A stretch of 64,000 nt of DNA, from positions 62,001-126,000 of the forward strand of contig JADJAK010000006.1 in NCBI GenBank assembly GCA_016704275.1. The letters run 5' to 3'. Origin of the DNA: Gemmatimonadota bacterium. Lineage in GTDB: Bacteria > Gemmatimonadota > Gemmatimonadetes > Gemmatimonadales > GWC2-71-9. The notes under the pieces were generated by a model. The model had not been told where the DNA came from. It ran no database searches and worked only from the letters and a program-made list of their open reading frames with translations. Both the position numbers and the translations under genes were made by a program. This document shows, piece by piece, positions 25,886 to 36,133 of the stretch; position 1 is the stretch's first letter, and each line of letters begins with the position of its first letter.

Positions 25886-26686
25886 ATGTCCACCATCACC
25901 CTCCCCAACGGTCACCCCCTCGAGTACGTCGAAGTCGGGGAGGGCGGTATCCCCTTGTTGCTGGTCCACGGCTATCCACTCGACCAGAGCATGTGGAAGC
26001 CGCAAATGGAGGGGCTCCATGGCGTCCGATGCATCGCGCCCGACCTGCGCGGCTTCGGTGCCTCGTGCTTCTCACCGGCGCCGAATACGCTCAGCGAGCA
26101 TGCCGACGATCTGGCGGCGTTGCTCGACGCGCTCAAGATCGAACGTGCCGTGATCGCGGGGTTGTCGATGGGCGGCTACATCGCGTTCGAGTTTGTCCGA
26201 CGACACCGCGAGCGACTGCTCGGCTTGATCCTGCTCGACACGTCGCCGCGTCCCGACGACGAGGCGACACGCGCGGCGCGCAACACCACCATCGAGCGCG
26301 CCGCGAGTGAGGGCGTCGGGCCGATCGCGCTCGCGCTCGGCGCGAAGCTCTTTGCCGATGGGGTGACGCGGAAGATGCGCGACACGGTGATCTCGTTGAT
26401 GGCACTGACGCCACGGGAGAGCATCATCGCGGCATCGACGGCGATTCGCGACCGCGCCGATTCGCGCGACCTCCTGCCGACGCTCGCCAACACGCCGACG
26501 CTGGTGGTCGTGGGCAGCGAGGATCGGCTGACGCCACCCGACGTGGCGCGGGCGATGGCCGCGGCGATCCCCGGCGCGACGCTGGTTGAAATCGACGGCG
26601 CCGGTCACCTGCCGACACTTGAACGGCCGGCGGAAACGACGGCGGCGATGCAGCAGTTCCTCGATCGCCTCCCCGCCGGACGCTAG
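25886..26686 (+). CDS. Alpha/beta-fold hydrolase
   Basis: A 266-aa cytoplasmic hydrolase. The oxyanion strand VHGYPLDQSMW, nucleophile elbow AGLSMGGYIAFE (Ser about 94), acidic residue in VVGSEDRLTPPD and the late His in GAGHLPTLERP form a full catalytic triad. The substrate is not predictable. It converges with the ferredoxin gene; a conventional hairpin terminator separates them. Confidence 0.88.
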   Translation: MSTITLPNGHPLEYVEVGEGGIPLLLVHGYPLDQSMWKPQMEGLHGVRCIAPDLRGFGASCFSPAPNTLSEHADDLAALLDALKIERAVIAGLSMGGYIAFEFVRRHRERLLGLILLDTSPRPDDEATRAARNTTIERAASEGVGPIALALGAKLFADGVTRKMRDTVISLMALTPRESIIAASTAIRDRADSRDLLPTLANTPTLVVVGSEDRLTPPDVARAMAAAIPGATLVEIDGAGHLPTLERPAETTAAMQQFLDRLPAGR

Positions 26687-26785
26687 CCTGAAACCAATCA
26701 ACGGGGCTGGGCGTATTTCTCTGTGGCGGCCCCGACGATCCTTCCCCCTTCGTCACCGCCAGACAGCAGGTATCCTGCCAATAAG

Positions 26786-26817
26786 GACGCCCCCGGAGCT
26801 TTGGCTCCGGGGGCGTC
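26786..26817. terminator. Strong bidirectional hairpin terminator
   Basis: GACGCCCCCGGAGC (26786-26799) pairs perfectly with GCTCCGGGGGCGTC (26804-26817) around a TTTG loop, between the convergent hydrolase and ferredoxin genes. There is only a weak T-run. It is the one convergent junction in the window served by an ordinary non-repeated terminator. Confidence 0.8.
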
Positions 26818-26837
26818 TCGTTGGTGCGCTCACGCGG

Positions 26838-27101
26838 TTACTTGCGCGGACGTCCCGGCGGCGTGTCCGAGTCGAAGATGTCCTTGTTCTTCGCGATGAA
26901 GACCTGGAGGTTCGCCGGCACATCTTCCTCCGGATAGATCGCGCTGACCGGGCACTCCGGCTCGCAGGCGCCGCAGTCAATGCACTCGTCGGGGTGGATG
27001 AACAGCTGCTCCTCCCCTTCGTAAATGCAGTCGACGGGGCAGACATCCACGCAGGCGCGGTCCTTCACGCCGATACAGGCCTCGGTAATGATGTACGGCA
27101 T
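26838..27101 (-). CDS. 7Fe ferredoxin ([3Fe-4S][4Fe-4S])
   Basis: From ATG 27101 the product is 87 aa: MPYIITEACIGVKDRACVDV at the start, with Cys at about 9, 17, 21 and 25, then CIDCGACEPECPVSAIYPEE. The spacing C-x7-C-x3-C-x3-C plus CxxCxxC-xxx-CP is that of 7Fe bacterial ferredoxins of the FdxA type, low-potential electron carriers. The long open frame 5' of it is antisense to the patatin gene and not coding. Confidence 0.93.
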   Translation of the reverse strand: MPYIITEACIGVKDRACVDVCPVDCIYEGEEQLFIHPDECIDCGACEPECPVSAIYPEEDVPANLQVFIAKNKDIFDSDTPPGRPRK

Positions 27102-27263
27102 CGAACGAGCACTCCTCCGGACTGCGCCGGCTGGGTTACACGGGTAGGGGGTCCCGCGGTCAGGGGAGAGTGTAGGAACGCGCCCGCCCCCTGCGCAAGG
27201 GGGAGGCAATTTCGGACCACGCCGCCGACGGCGCCAGTCTCCCCTCGCGTTACGTTTCGCGGC

Positions 27264-29429
27264 ATGATCATACTGGCGCGCCGGACCCTCGCTCTCCTCC
27301 TCGCCAGCACCGTCGCGGCCACCGCCGCGCCCGCCCAGGCGCCCGCGTGCCGCCCTGGCGTCACCGCCCTCGTCTTGAGTGGTGGCGGTGCCAAGGGGCT
27401 GGCGCACGTCGGGGTGATTGCCGCGCTCGAGGCCGCCGGCGTCCGCCCCGATCTGATCGTCGGCACCTCGATGGGTGCCATGATCGGCGCACTCTACGCC
27501 GCCGGCTATCCGGCGCGCGAGATCGATTCCCTCGCCCGGGCACTCGCCGCCCGCGACATCTTCCGCGCCAAGGAACTCCGCGGCCCCGTCGTCTGGGGAT
27601 CGCTCCTCCCCCTGCTGCTCTGGGAAGAGGGCGAGGCTGGCTTCTCCATCCAGAGTCCCGCGGTCCGACAGTATCAGGTGACCGCCGCGCTCAATGGCGC
27701 GATGCTCCGCGGCAACCTCCTCGCGCGCGGCGACTTCGATCACCTCCCGATTCCGCTGCGCGTGGTGGCCACCAACCTGCGCGATCGCAGCGTGGTGGTG
27801 TTGCGCGGCGGCGACCTTGCGCAGGCGGTGCGCGCATCGATCGCGATCCCGTTGGTCTTCTCTCCCGAGAAGATTGGTGCGGTGACGCTCACCGACGGCG
27901 GCCTCGCGGCGAACATCCCGGTCGGCGTGGCGCGCAACGAAGGCGCCATGCGCGTCCTGGTCAGCGACGTCACTGAACGTCCGGCCGACACCCTCGATCT
28001 CGACTCACCGCTGGTGATCGCCGATCGCCTCCTCAACTGGCTCTTCCGGCAACCGGCCGATTCGCTCGGTGCCGACGACCTGATGATCCGGCCGTCGGTC
28101 GAAGGGTTCGGCGCACTCGACTTCTCGCCGGCCGCTGTCGATTCCCTCATTCGACTCGGCCGCGCGGCCGGTGATTCGATGGTGGCGCGATGGAGTTGCC
28201 GGGGTCTCGCCATCACGCCGCGTCCCCCCATCGCGATGCCGCGTCAGTTGCTGGGGCTCCGTGGTGATGCGTCCGATCCATCCGGTATACGCTTGTTGCG
28301 ACGCACCCTCGCGCTTGACGCGCCCCGCGCGGTGAACGAGGCCGAGTTGCAGGCGCAGCTCTTCTCGCTCGGCGAGCGGGAGATCTTCCGCGAGATCTGG
28401 CTCGGCCCAGTCGGCACCGGCGACACGGTTCGACTGCAGCCGACGCTGCGACGGCTGCCGCGCCGCGTCGCTGGCATCGGGATCGCATATGACACTGAGT
28501 TCGGTGGCCGAGTGTGGGGTGGCTTCGCCGACAGAAATCTTCCGGTGCTGCACGCCGAGGCCTCAGGGGTGCTGGCGCTCGGTCGCTTCCGTCGTGACCT
28601 CGACCTGAGTGGTCGACGCCAGACACTGCTCGGCCGTGCCGTCTTTTCGCCCGTGGCGACACTCGGGTTGCATGGCGAGGATGTGCGTCGCTTCGATCGT
28701 GGTGGCATCGAGCTGCCGTCTGACAACATGAAGCATCTCGTCGCCACTGCCGGCGCCGAACGGTTCCTCGGCCGCGACCTGCGGCTCGCCGTGATGGCAG
28801 AGGCGCGCAGCTGGGACGCGTACGATCTGCAGACGCGCGTGCGCGCCAGCGCTTCGGCACTCGGTGGCCGCCTCGTGATCGAGCGTCGCAGTGATGATCG
28901 CGACCAGGTCGCGCGCGTCGAGGCGGCCTACACCTCGCGCTACCGACTCGCCACCACCGAGCTGCGCAGCCGCGCCGAAGTGGGGAGCGTTCGTTTTGAG
29001 CCGCACGTGCGACTCAGCGTCGGCGACGACCTTCCTGTGCCGTTGACCTTTTCCCTTGGCGGAACGGACGGCTTCCCCGGCCTCCACCTCGGTGAACGAC
29101 GGGGTGACCGCGAAGCGTTCGGCGCGCTCGGCCTGTCGCGCGCCGTCATCGGGCCGCTCCGCCTTCGGGTGCAGGGGGCGGTTGGCCGTACCGCGGTGGG
29201 CCGCATCCCCACCACCCTGATCGGTCCCCGGAGCGCGGACGAGGACGGTATGGTCACCAACGACGACCTCGCGCGCCGGTCCAGCGGGGTGTTTGCGAGT
29301 GGCGGCTGGGTCACAGGCCTCCGCATCGGCCTCGGCTCGGACACCCCGCTGGGGCCGGTCCGGGTGGAGTACGGGTGGAACGATGCGGGGCGGGAGGCGC
29401 TGTTTTTGAGGGTGGGGCGGTGGTTCTAA
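27264..29429 (+). CDS. Patatin-like phospholipase fused to a POTRA/Omp85-type beta-barrel
   Basis: From ATG 27264 (721 aa) there is a signal peptide, then a patatin domain with oxyanion motif GGGAKG (40-45), nucleophile GTSMG (Ser 69) and catalytic DGG near 213. A POTRA-like segment follows (about 345-400, LLRRTLALDAPRAVNEAEL), then a beta-rich region to a C-terminal aromatic residue (RVGRWF), the signal recognised by the BAM machine. This architecture matches PlpD-type (type Vd) autotransporters, where the barrel exports or anchors the lipase. The lipase is predicted active; whether it is released is unknown. Confidence 0.88.
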   Translation: MIILARRTLALLLASTVAATAAPAQAPACRPGVTALVLSGGGAKGLAHVGVIAALEAAGVRPDLIVGTSMGAMIGALYAAGYPAREIDSLARALAARDIFRAKELRGPVVWGSLLPLLLWEEGEAGFSIQSPAVRQYQVTAALNGAMLRGNLLARGDFDHLPIPLRVVATNLRDRSVVVLRGGDLAQAVRASIAIPLVFSPEKIGAVTLTDGGLAANIPVGVARNEGAMRVLVSDVTERPADTLDLDSPLVIADRLLNWLFRQPADSLGADDLMIRPSVEGFGALDFSPAAVDSLIRLGRAAGDSMVARWSCRGLAITPRPPIAMPRQLLGLRGDASDPSGIRLLRRTLALDAPRAVNEAELQAQLFSLGEREIFREIWLGPVGTGDTVRLQPTLRRLPRRVAGIGIAYDTEFGGRVWGGFADRNLPVLHAEASGVLALGRFRRDLDLSGRRQTLLGRAVFSPVATLGLHGEDVRRFDRGGIELPSDNMKHLVATAGAERFLGRDLRLAVMAEARSWDAYDLQTRVRASASALGGRLVIERRSDDRDQVARVEAAYTSRYRLATTELRSRAEVGSVRFEPHVRLSVGDDLPVPLTFSLGGTDGFPGLHLGERRGDREAFGALGLSRAVIGPLRLRVQGAVGRTAVGRIPTTLIGPRSADEDGMVTNDDLARRSSGVFASGGWVTGLRIGLGSDTPLGPVRVEYGWNDAGREALFLRVGRWF

Positions 29430-29431
29430 TC

Positions 29432-29547
29432 CCAACGCGGCGTTGGGATGCGGGCGCGGCCTGCCGCGCCCGTCTCACATATTGCGATGTTGTGGGCGCG
29501 CGCGCGCCATCATCGCGATGTTGATGCGGGCGCGGCAGGCCGCGCCC
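29432..29547. repeat. Palindrome cluster upstream of sufR
   Basis: Three symmetrical elements follow the patatin gene: TCCCAACGC-G-GCGTTGGGA (about 29430-29449), then GGGCGCGGCCTGCCGCGCCC (29452-29471) and GGGCGCGGCAGGCCGCGCCC (29528-29547). The last two are the same element in opposite central orientation (CT versus AG), and the GATGTTG/CATCGCGATGTTG spacer sequence is also repeated. They probably end patatin transcription before the suf promoter. Confidence 0.8.
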
Positions 29548-29610
29548 CTACCAACGTGGTGACCAACCGCACGGGTAATATGGGTAATCGCACCAATATC
29601 CTCGCACGAA

Positions 29611-29639
29611 TTGACAAATCCCCAGATTCCGCGTAGTCT
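29611..29639 (+). promoter_or_regulatory. suf operon promoter, giving a very short leader
   Basis: -35 TTGACA (29611-29616), exact 17-bp spacer, -10 TAGTCT (29634-29639). The sufR ATG is at 29649, only 9 bases after the -10, so the transcript would be leaderless or nearly so. SufR-type repressors bind their own promoter, so this is the expected autoregulatory site. Confidence 0.65.
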
Positions 29640-29648
29640 TGCCCGCTT

Positions 29649-30331
29649 ATGGCATCCCCCGCGCTTTCCTTCGCTGAAACGGCCGGTCCGGTCGGGCACC
29701 GCGGTCCCCGCGGGCTGGTGCTGCTGCACCTGAAGCGCGAGGGCGGGGCGACGGCCGGGGATCTTGCGGCCGCGCTGGGGTATTCGCTGAACGCGGTGCG
29801 GCACCATCTGAAGGAGTTGGAGGCGGAGGGGGTCGTCGGTTTCGACCGCACCACGAAGGGTGTTGGTGCCCCGGCGCACACCTATCGCCTTACCGCCAAA
29901 GGACATAGCCTCTTTCCGGACCGCTACGAGCGGACCCTGACCGACCTGCTCGACCACCTGGTCGCGACGTCGGGGCGGGATGCGGCGGTGGCGTTGCTGG
30001 AGCAGCAGTACCGGTCGCTCGCCGAGCGGCTGGAGGTCGAGACGCGCGGGGTCACCCCGGAGCAGCGGGGTGAGGTGGTCGCGCGGGTCCTCGACGCCGA
30101 GGGGTACATGGCGACCTGGGTGCATGCGGCGACCGGGGGGCTCCTCACCGAGCACCACTGTCCGCATCGCCTGGTCGCGGAACGTTTTCCTGAAGTCTGC
30201 GCCGCCGAGGAACGCTTCCTCGCGCAGGTCTTCGGGGCACCAATCGAGCGCCGCTCGCGGATCGCGGGCGGTTGCGGCACATGCAGCTATCGAGTCGCCC
30301 TCGTGGGCGATGACGCTGGTCTGGAGGCTTC

Positions 30332-30335
<4 letters not shown>
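29649..30335 (+). CDS. sufR: SufR-type iron-sulfur cluster-sensing repressor
   Basis: A 228-aa regulator with an N-terminal winged helix (GLVLLHLKREGGATAGDLAA; YSLNAVRHHLKELEAEG). The C-terminal half has the cysteine arrangement of SufR: HHCPHRLVAERFPEVCAAEE and GGCGTCSYRV, which would hold a [4Fe-4S] cluster. SufR proteins repress the suf operon when clusters are plentiful. It overlaps sufB by 4 bases (GTGA), so it is the first gene of that operon. Confidence 0.88.
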
Positions 30336-31765
<1,430 letters not shown>

Positions 31766-31767
31766 GG

Positions 31768-31849
31768 CGTCGTAGTTCATAGGTCGTAGGTCGTAGGTCC
31801 TGACCTTCGACTGCCGACGTACGACTTACGACTTACGACTTACGACCTG
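31768..31849. repeat. Heptamer-array hairpin D (sufB/sufC gap)
   Basis: Left arm (31768-31800) is GTCGTAG/ATAGGTCGTAGG heptamers; right arm (31817-31849) is ACGACTT repeated three times then ACGACCT. The arms are complementary. It sits inside an operon where most other gene junctions overlap, so it may set different stability for the sufRB and sufCDSU parts of the mRNA. Confidence 0.85.
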
Positions 31850-31866
31850 TTCAAGGATCTCAACGA

Positions 31867-32634
31867 ATGGCACTGCTCCAGATCTCGAACCTCCACGCCT
31901 CCGTCGACGAGAAGGAGATCCTCAAGGGGATCTCGCTCACCGTCAACGCCGGCGAAGTCCACGCCATCATGGGGCCGAACGGCTCCGGCAAGAGCACGCT
32001 CGCACAGGTGCTCTCGGGACATCCGGCCTACGACGTCACCAGCGGCACGGCGACGCTCGAGGGCGAGGACCTGCTCGACATGGAGGCGGAGGAGCGCGCC
32101 TGGGCCGGCGTCTTCCTGGCGTTCCAGTATCCGGTGGAGATCCCGGGCGTGACCAACGCCTACTTCCTCCGCATGGCGTACAACGAGGTCCGCAAGGCGC
32201 GCGGGCTCGACGAGCTCGACCCGATGGACTTCCTCGACCTGCTCGAGGAGAAGCTCAAGGTGGTCGAGTGGGGCCCGGAGATCATGGAGCGTGCGGTCAA
32301 CTTCGGCTTCTCCGGTGGCGAGAAGAAGCGGAACGAGATCCTGCAGATGGCGGTGCTCGAGCCGAAGCTCGCGATCCTCGACGAGACCGACTCCGGCCTC
32401 GACATCGACGCGCTGCGCATCGTCGCCGACGGCGTCAACAAGCTTCGGTCGCCGGAGCGCGCCATCATCCTGGTGACCCACTACCAGCGGCTGCTCGACT
32501 ACATCGTGCCCGACTTCGTCCACGTCCTCGCCGGCGGGAAGATCGTGAAGTCAGGCGGCAAGGAGCTGGCGCACGAGCTCGAGGCGAAGGGCTACGAGTG
32601 GCTGACGGGCGCGATGGAGGAAGTGTCGCTGTGA
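31867..32634 (+). CDS. sufC: Fe-S assembly ATPase SufC
   Basis: ABC-type ATPase of the SufBC2D scaffold, 255 aa. Walker A GPNGSGKST, an atypical signature FSGGEKKRNEILQ in place of LSGGQ (usual in SufC), Walker B LAILDETDSGLDIDAL and the H-loop ILVTHYQRLL. The ATG follows array D by 17 bases. The stop overlaps the GTG start of sufD. Confidence 0.97.
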   Translation: MALLQISNLHASVDEKEILKGISLTVNAGEVHAIMGPNGSGKSTLAQVLSGHPAYDVTSGTATLEGEDLLDMEAEERAWAGVFLAFQYPVEIPGVTNAYFLRMAYNEVRKARGLDELDPMDFLDLLEEKLKVVEWGPEIMERAVNFGFSGGEKKRNEILQMAVLEPKLAILDETDSGLDIDALRIVADGVNKLRSPERAIILVTHYQRLLDYIVPDFVHVLAGGKIVKSGGKELAHELEAKGYEWLTGAMEEVSL

Positions 32635-33974
32635 TCGGAACTTCGACAGCGCCCGTCATCCCGAGCGGTGCGAGGGATCCCTCTGTGCAGGTCGGCGCTT
32701 CGGCGTTCGCCGCGCTGGCCGACGCGGCCACCAGCAGCGGGCCGGCATGGCTCGTGGCGCGCCGCCGCGAGGCCGCCGCCCGCTTTGCCGAGGTCGGCGT
32801 CCCGTCGACGCGCGACGAAGAGTGGCGCTTCACCCCGGTCGCCCCGATCGCGACCACCGCGTGGACGGCCGTTGGGGCCTCGACGCCGGTGAGCGCTGCC
32901 GATGTGGCCGCACTCCGCCTGGCCGATGGACCGCTCGCGGTCCTGGTTGATGGCGTCTTCGTCGCGGCACTCTCGAATCTTCCGGTGTCCATCCAGGCCT
33001 CGTCGCTGCAGGCGGCCATCGCCGCCGGTGACGCCGCCGTCGAGACACACCTCGGCACCATTGCGCTCCCGACCGCGACGCCATTCTCGGCGTTGTCGCT
33101 GGCGACCTTCACCGATGGCGTGGTGCTGCACCTCGCCGCCGGGACGGAACTGGCGGCGCCGCTCGAGATCCTGCACCTGACCACCGCTGCTGCCGATGGC
33201 GCCCTGGTCGCGCCGCGCGTGCTGATCACTGCGGCCAAGGCCGCACGTGGAGCCGTGGTCGAGCAGTTCGTCTCGCTGGCGGACACGGTCCACCTGAGCA
33301 ATGCCGTCACCGAGGTGGTGCTCGGCGAAGCGTCGTGGGTCGAGCACATCCGGGTGCAGCGCGAAGGCGCGCGCGCCTGGCATGTCGGCTACACCCACGC
33401 CCATCAGGCACGGGCGTCGCACTATCGGTCGTTCGCATTGTCGATCGGCGGGAAGGTGTCGCGCCACAACCTGCACGCCCGCCTCGCCGGCGAGCAGGTC
33501 GAGACGCTGATGTACGGCCTCTATCTCACGCAGCACGAGCAGCTCGCCGACACCCACTCGGCGATCTTCCACGATCAGCCGAACTGCAATTCGTGGGAGG
33601 TCTACAAGGGCGTGCTGGCCGACAAGTCGCGCGCCGTCTTCAACGGCAAGGTGTTCGTCGAGCCGATTGCCCAGAAGACCGATGCCAAGCAGACCAACCG
33701 CAACCTGCTCCTCTCCGATCAGGCCAAGGTCGACACCAAGCCGCAGCTCGAGATCTTCGCCGACGACGTGAAGTGCACCCACGGCGCCACGGTCGGCCGG
33801 TTGAACGAGCAGCAGCGCTACTACCTGCAGACGCGCGGCATCGGTGGCCGCACGGCGCAGGAGCTCCTGATCTGGGCCTTCGCGGCCGAAGTGCTGACCG
33901 AGGTGACCATTCCCGCGGTGCGGAACGGGATCGAGCGGATCGTGCGCGATCGGCTCGAGGCGATGCTGGGATGA
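32631..33974 (+). CDS. sufD: Fe-S assembly protein SufD, with repeat-derived N-terminus
   Basis: Partner of SufB in the scaffold, 447 aa. GTG at 32631 overlaps the sufC stop (GTGA). The middle (ARAWHVGYTHAHQARASHYRSFALSIGGKVSRHNLHARL) and the C-terminal part (YGLYLTQHEQLADTHS; NGKVFVEPIAQKTDAKQTNRNLLLSDQA; HGATVGRLNEQQRYYLQTRGI) match SufD well. Residues 8-16 (APVIPSGARDPS region) are translated from a fragment of the GTCATCCCGAGCG repeat (32655-32683), so that short tail was acquired from a mobile or spreading intergenic repeat. Confidence 0.94.
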   Translation: MIGTSTAPVIPSGARDPSVQVGASAFAALADAATSSGPAWLVARRREAAARFAEVGVPSTRDEEWRFTPVAPIATTAWTAVGASTPVSAADVAALRLADGPLAVLVDGVFVAALSNLPVSIQASSLQAAIAAGDAAVETHLGTIALPTATPFSALSLATFTDGVVLHLAAGTELAAPLEILHLTTAAADGALVAPRVLITAAKAARGAVVEQFVSLADTVHLSNAVTEVVLGEASWVEHIRVQREGARAWHVGYTHAHQARASHYRSFALSIGGKVSRHNLHARLAGEQVETLMYGLYLTQHEQLADTHSAIFHDQPNCNSWEVYKGVLADKSRAVFNGKVFVEPIAQKTDAKQTNRNLLLSDQAKVDTKPQLEIFADDVKCTHGATVGRLNEQQRYYLQTRGIGGRTAQELLIWAFAAEVLTEVTIPAVRNGIERIVRDRLEAMLG

Positions 33975-35170
33975 GTGAGGCCGTGCGGGCGCAGTTCCCG
34001 ATCTTTGCCCGCACCTCGCGCGGGGAGCCGCTGGTGTACCTCGACAGCGGCGCCACCACGCAGAAGCCCCAGGTCGTGATCGACGCCGAGATGGCGTTCT
34101 ACGAGGGGTGGAACGCCAACATCCATCGCGGCGTCTACGAGTTCTCCGAGCGTGCCACGATGGCCTACGACGGCACGCGTGCCACGGTCGCGCGCTTCCT
34201 CGGCGGCGTCCGCGAGGGCGAGATCGTCTTCACCACCGGCACCACCGGTGCGACCAACCTCGTGGCGCAGTCGTTCCTCCGCCCCAAGGTCGGCCCGGGG
34301 ACGTGGGTGCTGGTGACCGAGATGGAGCACCACGCCAACATCGTTCCGTGGCAGCTCGCCGGCGCCGCGCTCCGAGCCATCCCGGTCACCGACGCCGGCG
34401 AACTCGATCTCGAGGCCGCTGGGAAGTTGCTGGCCGAGGGGCCGGCGTTGCTCGCGGTGGCACACGTCTCGAACACGCTCGGCACGATCAACCCGATTGC
34501 CCAGCTGACCAGCATGGCGCGGGTGCACGGCGTCCCGGTGCTGGTCGATGGCGCACAGGCGGTGGGGCACTTCCCCGTCGACCTGACCGCGCTCGGCGCC
34601 GACTTCTACTGCTTCTCGGCGCACAAGCTCTTCGGGCCGACCGGTGTCGGCGTCCTCTGGGCCCGGCGCGACCTGCTGGCCGCGATGCCGCCCTACCAGG
34701 GTGGCGGCGACATGATCGACCGCGTCTCCTTCGAGCGCACCACCTTTGCCTCGGGGCCGCAGCGCTTCGAGGCGGGGACGCCGAACATCGCGGGCGTCAT
34801 CGGGATGGACGCCGCGATCCAGTGGGTGCTCACCGAGGACCGCGCCGCGTGGCAGGTCGAGGATGAGCGGTTGCTGGCGTTGGGGCGCGAGATGCTGGAG
34901 GCGATTCCGGGTGTGAAGCTGCTGGCCAAGCCGACGCACAGCGTCGGGGTGCTGACCTTCACGATGACCGGCGCGCATCCGCACGACATCGCCTCGATCC
35001 TCGACTCGCGCGGGATCTGCATTCGCGCCGGGCACCACTGCACCCAGCCGCTGCACGCTCGGTTCAGTGTGCCGGCGACGGCACGCGCCTCGTTCGGGCC
35101 CTACACCACCGAGGCCGACGTGCGCGCCCTGGGGAAGGGGCTCGAGAAGGTGCGGGAGCTGTTCCGCTGA
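33971..35170 (+). CDS. sufS: SufS-type cysteine desulfurase
   Basis: PLP enzyme that takes sulfur from cysteine for cluster assembly, 399 aa. ATG overlaps the sufD stop (ATGA). It shows LDSGATTQKPQVVI, NIHRGVYEFSERAT, the PLP Lys in SAHKLFGPTG (Lys 219) and the catalytic Cys in RAGHHCTQPLH (Cys 357). Sulfur is passed to the adjacent SufU. Confidence 0.97.
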   Translation: MSEAVRAQFPIFARTSRGEPLVYLDSGATTQKPQVVIDAEMAFYEGWNANIHRGVYEFSERATMAYDGTRATVARFLGGVREGEIVFTTGTTGATNLVAQSFLRPKVGPGTWVLVTEMEHHANIVPWQLAGAALRAIPVTDAGELDLEAAGKLLAEGPALLAVAHVSNTLGTINPIAQLTSMARVHGVPVLVDGAQAVGHFPVDLTALGADFYCFSAHKLFGPTGVGVLWARRDLLAAMPPYQGGGDMIDRVSFERTTFASGPQRFEAGTPNIAGVIGMDAAIQWVLTEDRAAWQVEDERLLALGREMLEAIPGVKLLAKPTHSVGVLTFTMTGAHPHDIASILDSRGICIRAGHHCTQPLHARFSVPATARASFGPYTTEADVRALGKGLEKVRELFR

Positions 35171-35598
35171 TGGCCGGCATGGACGAGATGTACCAGACGC
35201 TGATCATCGAGCATGATCGCTCGCCGCGGAACTTCAAGCGGCTGGACGCGCCGACGCATCACGCCGAGGGGCGCAACCCGCTCTGCGGCGACGAAGTGTC
35301 GCTCGACCTGGTGATCGACGCCGAGGGGCGGATCAGCGAGGTCGGCTTCCAGGGACAGGGGTGCGCGGTCAGTCGCGCCTCCTCCTCGATGATGACCACC
35401 GCCATCAAGGGGAAGACGATTCCCGAGGCGATGGCGCTCTTCGACGGCTTCCACGCGATGCTCACCGGCCAGCCCGGTGACCTCGAAGGCCTCGGCAAAT
35501 TGGTGGCCTTCAAGGGATTGTCGGTCTATCCGATGCGCGTGAAGTGCGCGACGATGGTGTGGCATACGCTCAAGGAAGCGCTTACTGAAAAGTCGTAA
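35170..35598 (+). CDS. sufU: Zinc-dependent sulfurtransferase SufU
   Basis: A 142-aa partner of SufS. The ligand set is complete: Cys 39 and Asp 41 in NPLCGDEV, Cys 65 in QGQGCAVSRASSSMM, Cys 126 in PMRVKCATMVW, as in zinc-binding SufU proteins of Bacillus type. The ATG overlaps the sufS stop by one base (TGATG). Its TAA stop is provided by the first unit of heptamer array E. Confidence 0.95.
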   Translation: MAGMDEMYQTLIIEHDRSPRNFKRLDAPTHHAEGRNPLCGDEVSLDLVIDAEGRISEVGFQGQGCAVSRASSSMMTTAIKGKTIPEAMALFDGFHAMLTGQPGDLEGLGKLVAFKGLSVYPMRVKCATMVWHTLKEALTEKS

Positions 35599-35692
35599 GT
35601 CGTAAGTCGTAGGTCGTAGGTCCTATGGGGCCAACCTCCGACCCAGGACACCGCTTCACGACTTACGACTTACGACTTACGACCTACGACCC
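35591..35692. repeat. Heptamer-array hairpin E (sufU/bacilliredoxin gap)
   Basis: Left arm (35591-35623): GTCGTAA, GTCGTAA, GTCGTAG, GTCGTAG and remnants. Right arm (35657-35692): ACGACTT three times, ACGACCT, ACGACCC. The two arms are complementary over about 30 bases with a 33-base loop. Same heptamer type as array D, 3.8 kb upstream. Confidence 0.88.
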
Positions 35693-35710
35693 ATAAAGGA
35701 GCTCCACCCC

Positions 35711-36133
35711 ATGCCGTATCCAGAATTGATGATCGCCCCCATGCGTGCAGAAGTCACCCGCCTCGGCGTGCAGGAAATGAAGACCGTGGACGAGGTCGAT
35801 GCCGCTCTCGGCAACGCCGAAGGCACCGCCTTTGTCTTCGTCAACTCGATGTGCGGTTGCGCGGCGGGTGGAGCGCGTCCGGCGCTGGCCAAGGCGCTGG
35901 CGACGGCGACCGCCAAGCCGGCGAAGCTGTTGACGGTGTTTGCCGGGCAGGACCTCGACGCCACGGCGCGGGTCCGCTCCTACTTCGGGCAGTATCAGCC
36001 GTCGTCGCCGTCGGCGGCGCTGCTCAAGGACGGTGAGGTGGTCGCGTTCATCCACCGGCACGAGATCGAGGGGCGGTCGCCCGAGATGATCGCCGCGGCG
36101 ATCGTCACCGCGTTCGAGACCCACTGCGCGTGA
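35711..36133 (+). CDS. Bacilliredoxin (BrxA/BrxB family)
   Basis: A 140-aa thioredoxin-fold protein with the family's CGC motif (NSMCGCAAGG, Cys 48 and 50) and the full-length pattern LTVFAGQDLDATARVRSYF then SPSAALLKDGEVVAFIHRHEIEG. Relatives remove bacillithiol from proteins; whether this organism makes bacillithiol is not known from the window. It follows sufU and is likely in the same transcription unit. Confidence 0.9.
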   Translation: MPYPELMIAPMRAEVTRLGVQEMKTVDEVDAALGNAEGTAFVFVNSMCGCAAGGARPALAKALATATAKPAKLLTVFAGQDLDATARVRSYFGQYQPSSPSAALLKDGEVVAFIHRHEIEGRSPEMIAAAIVTAFETHCA

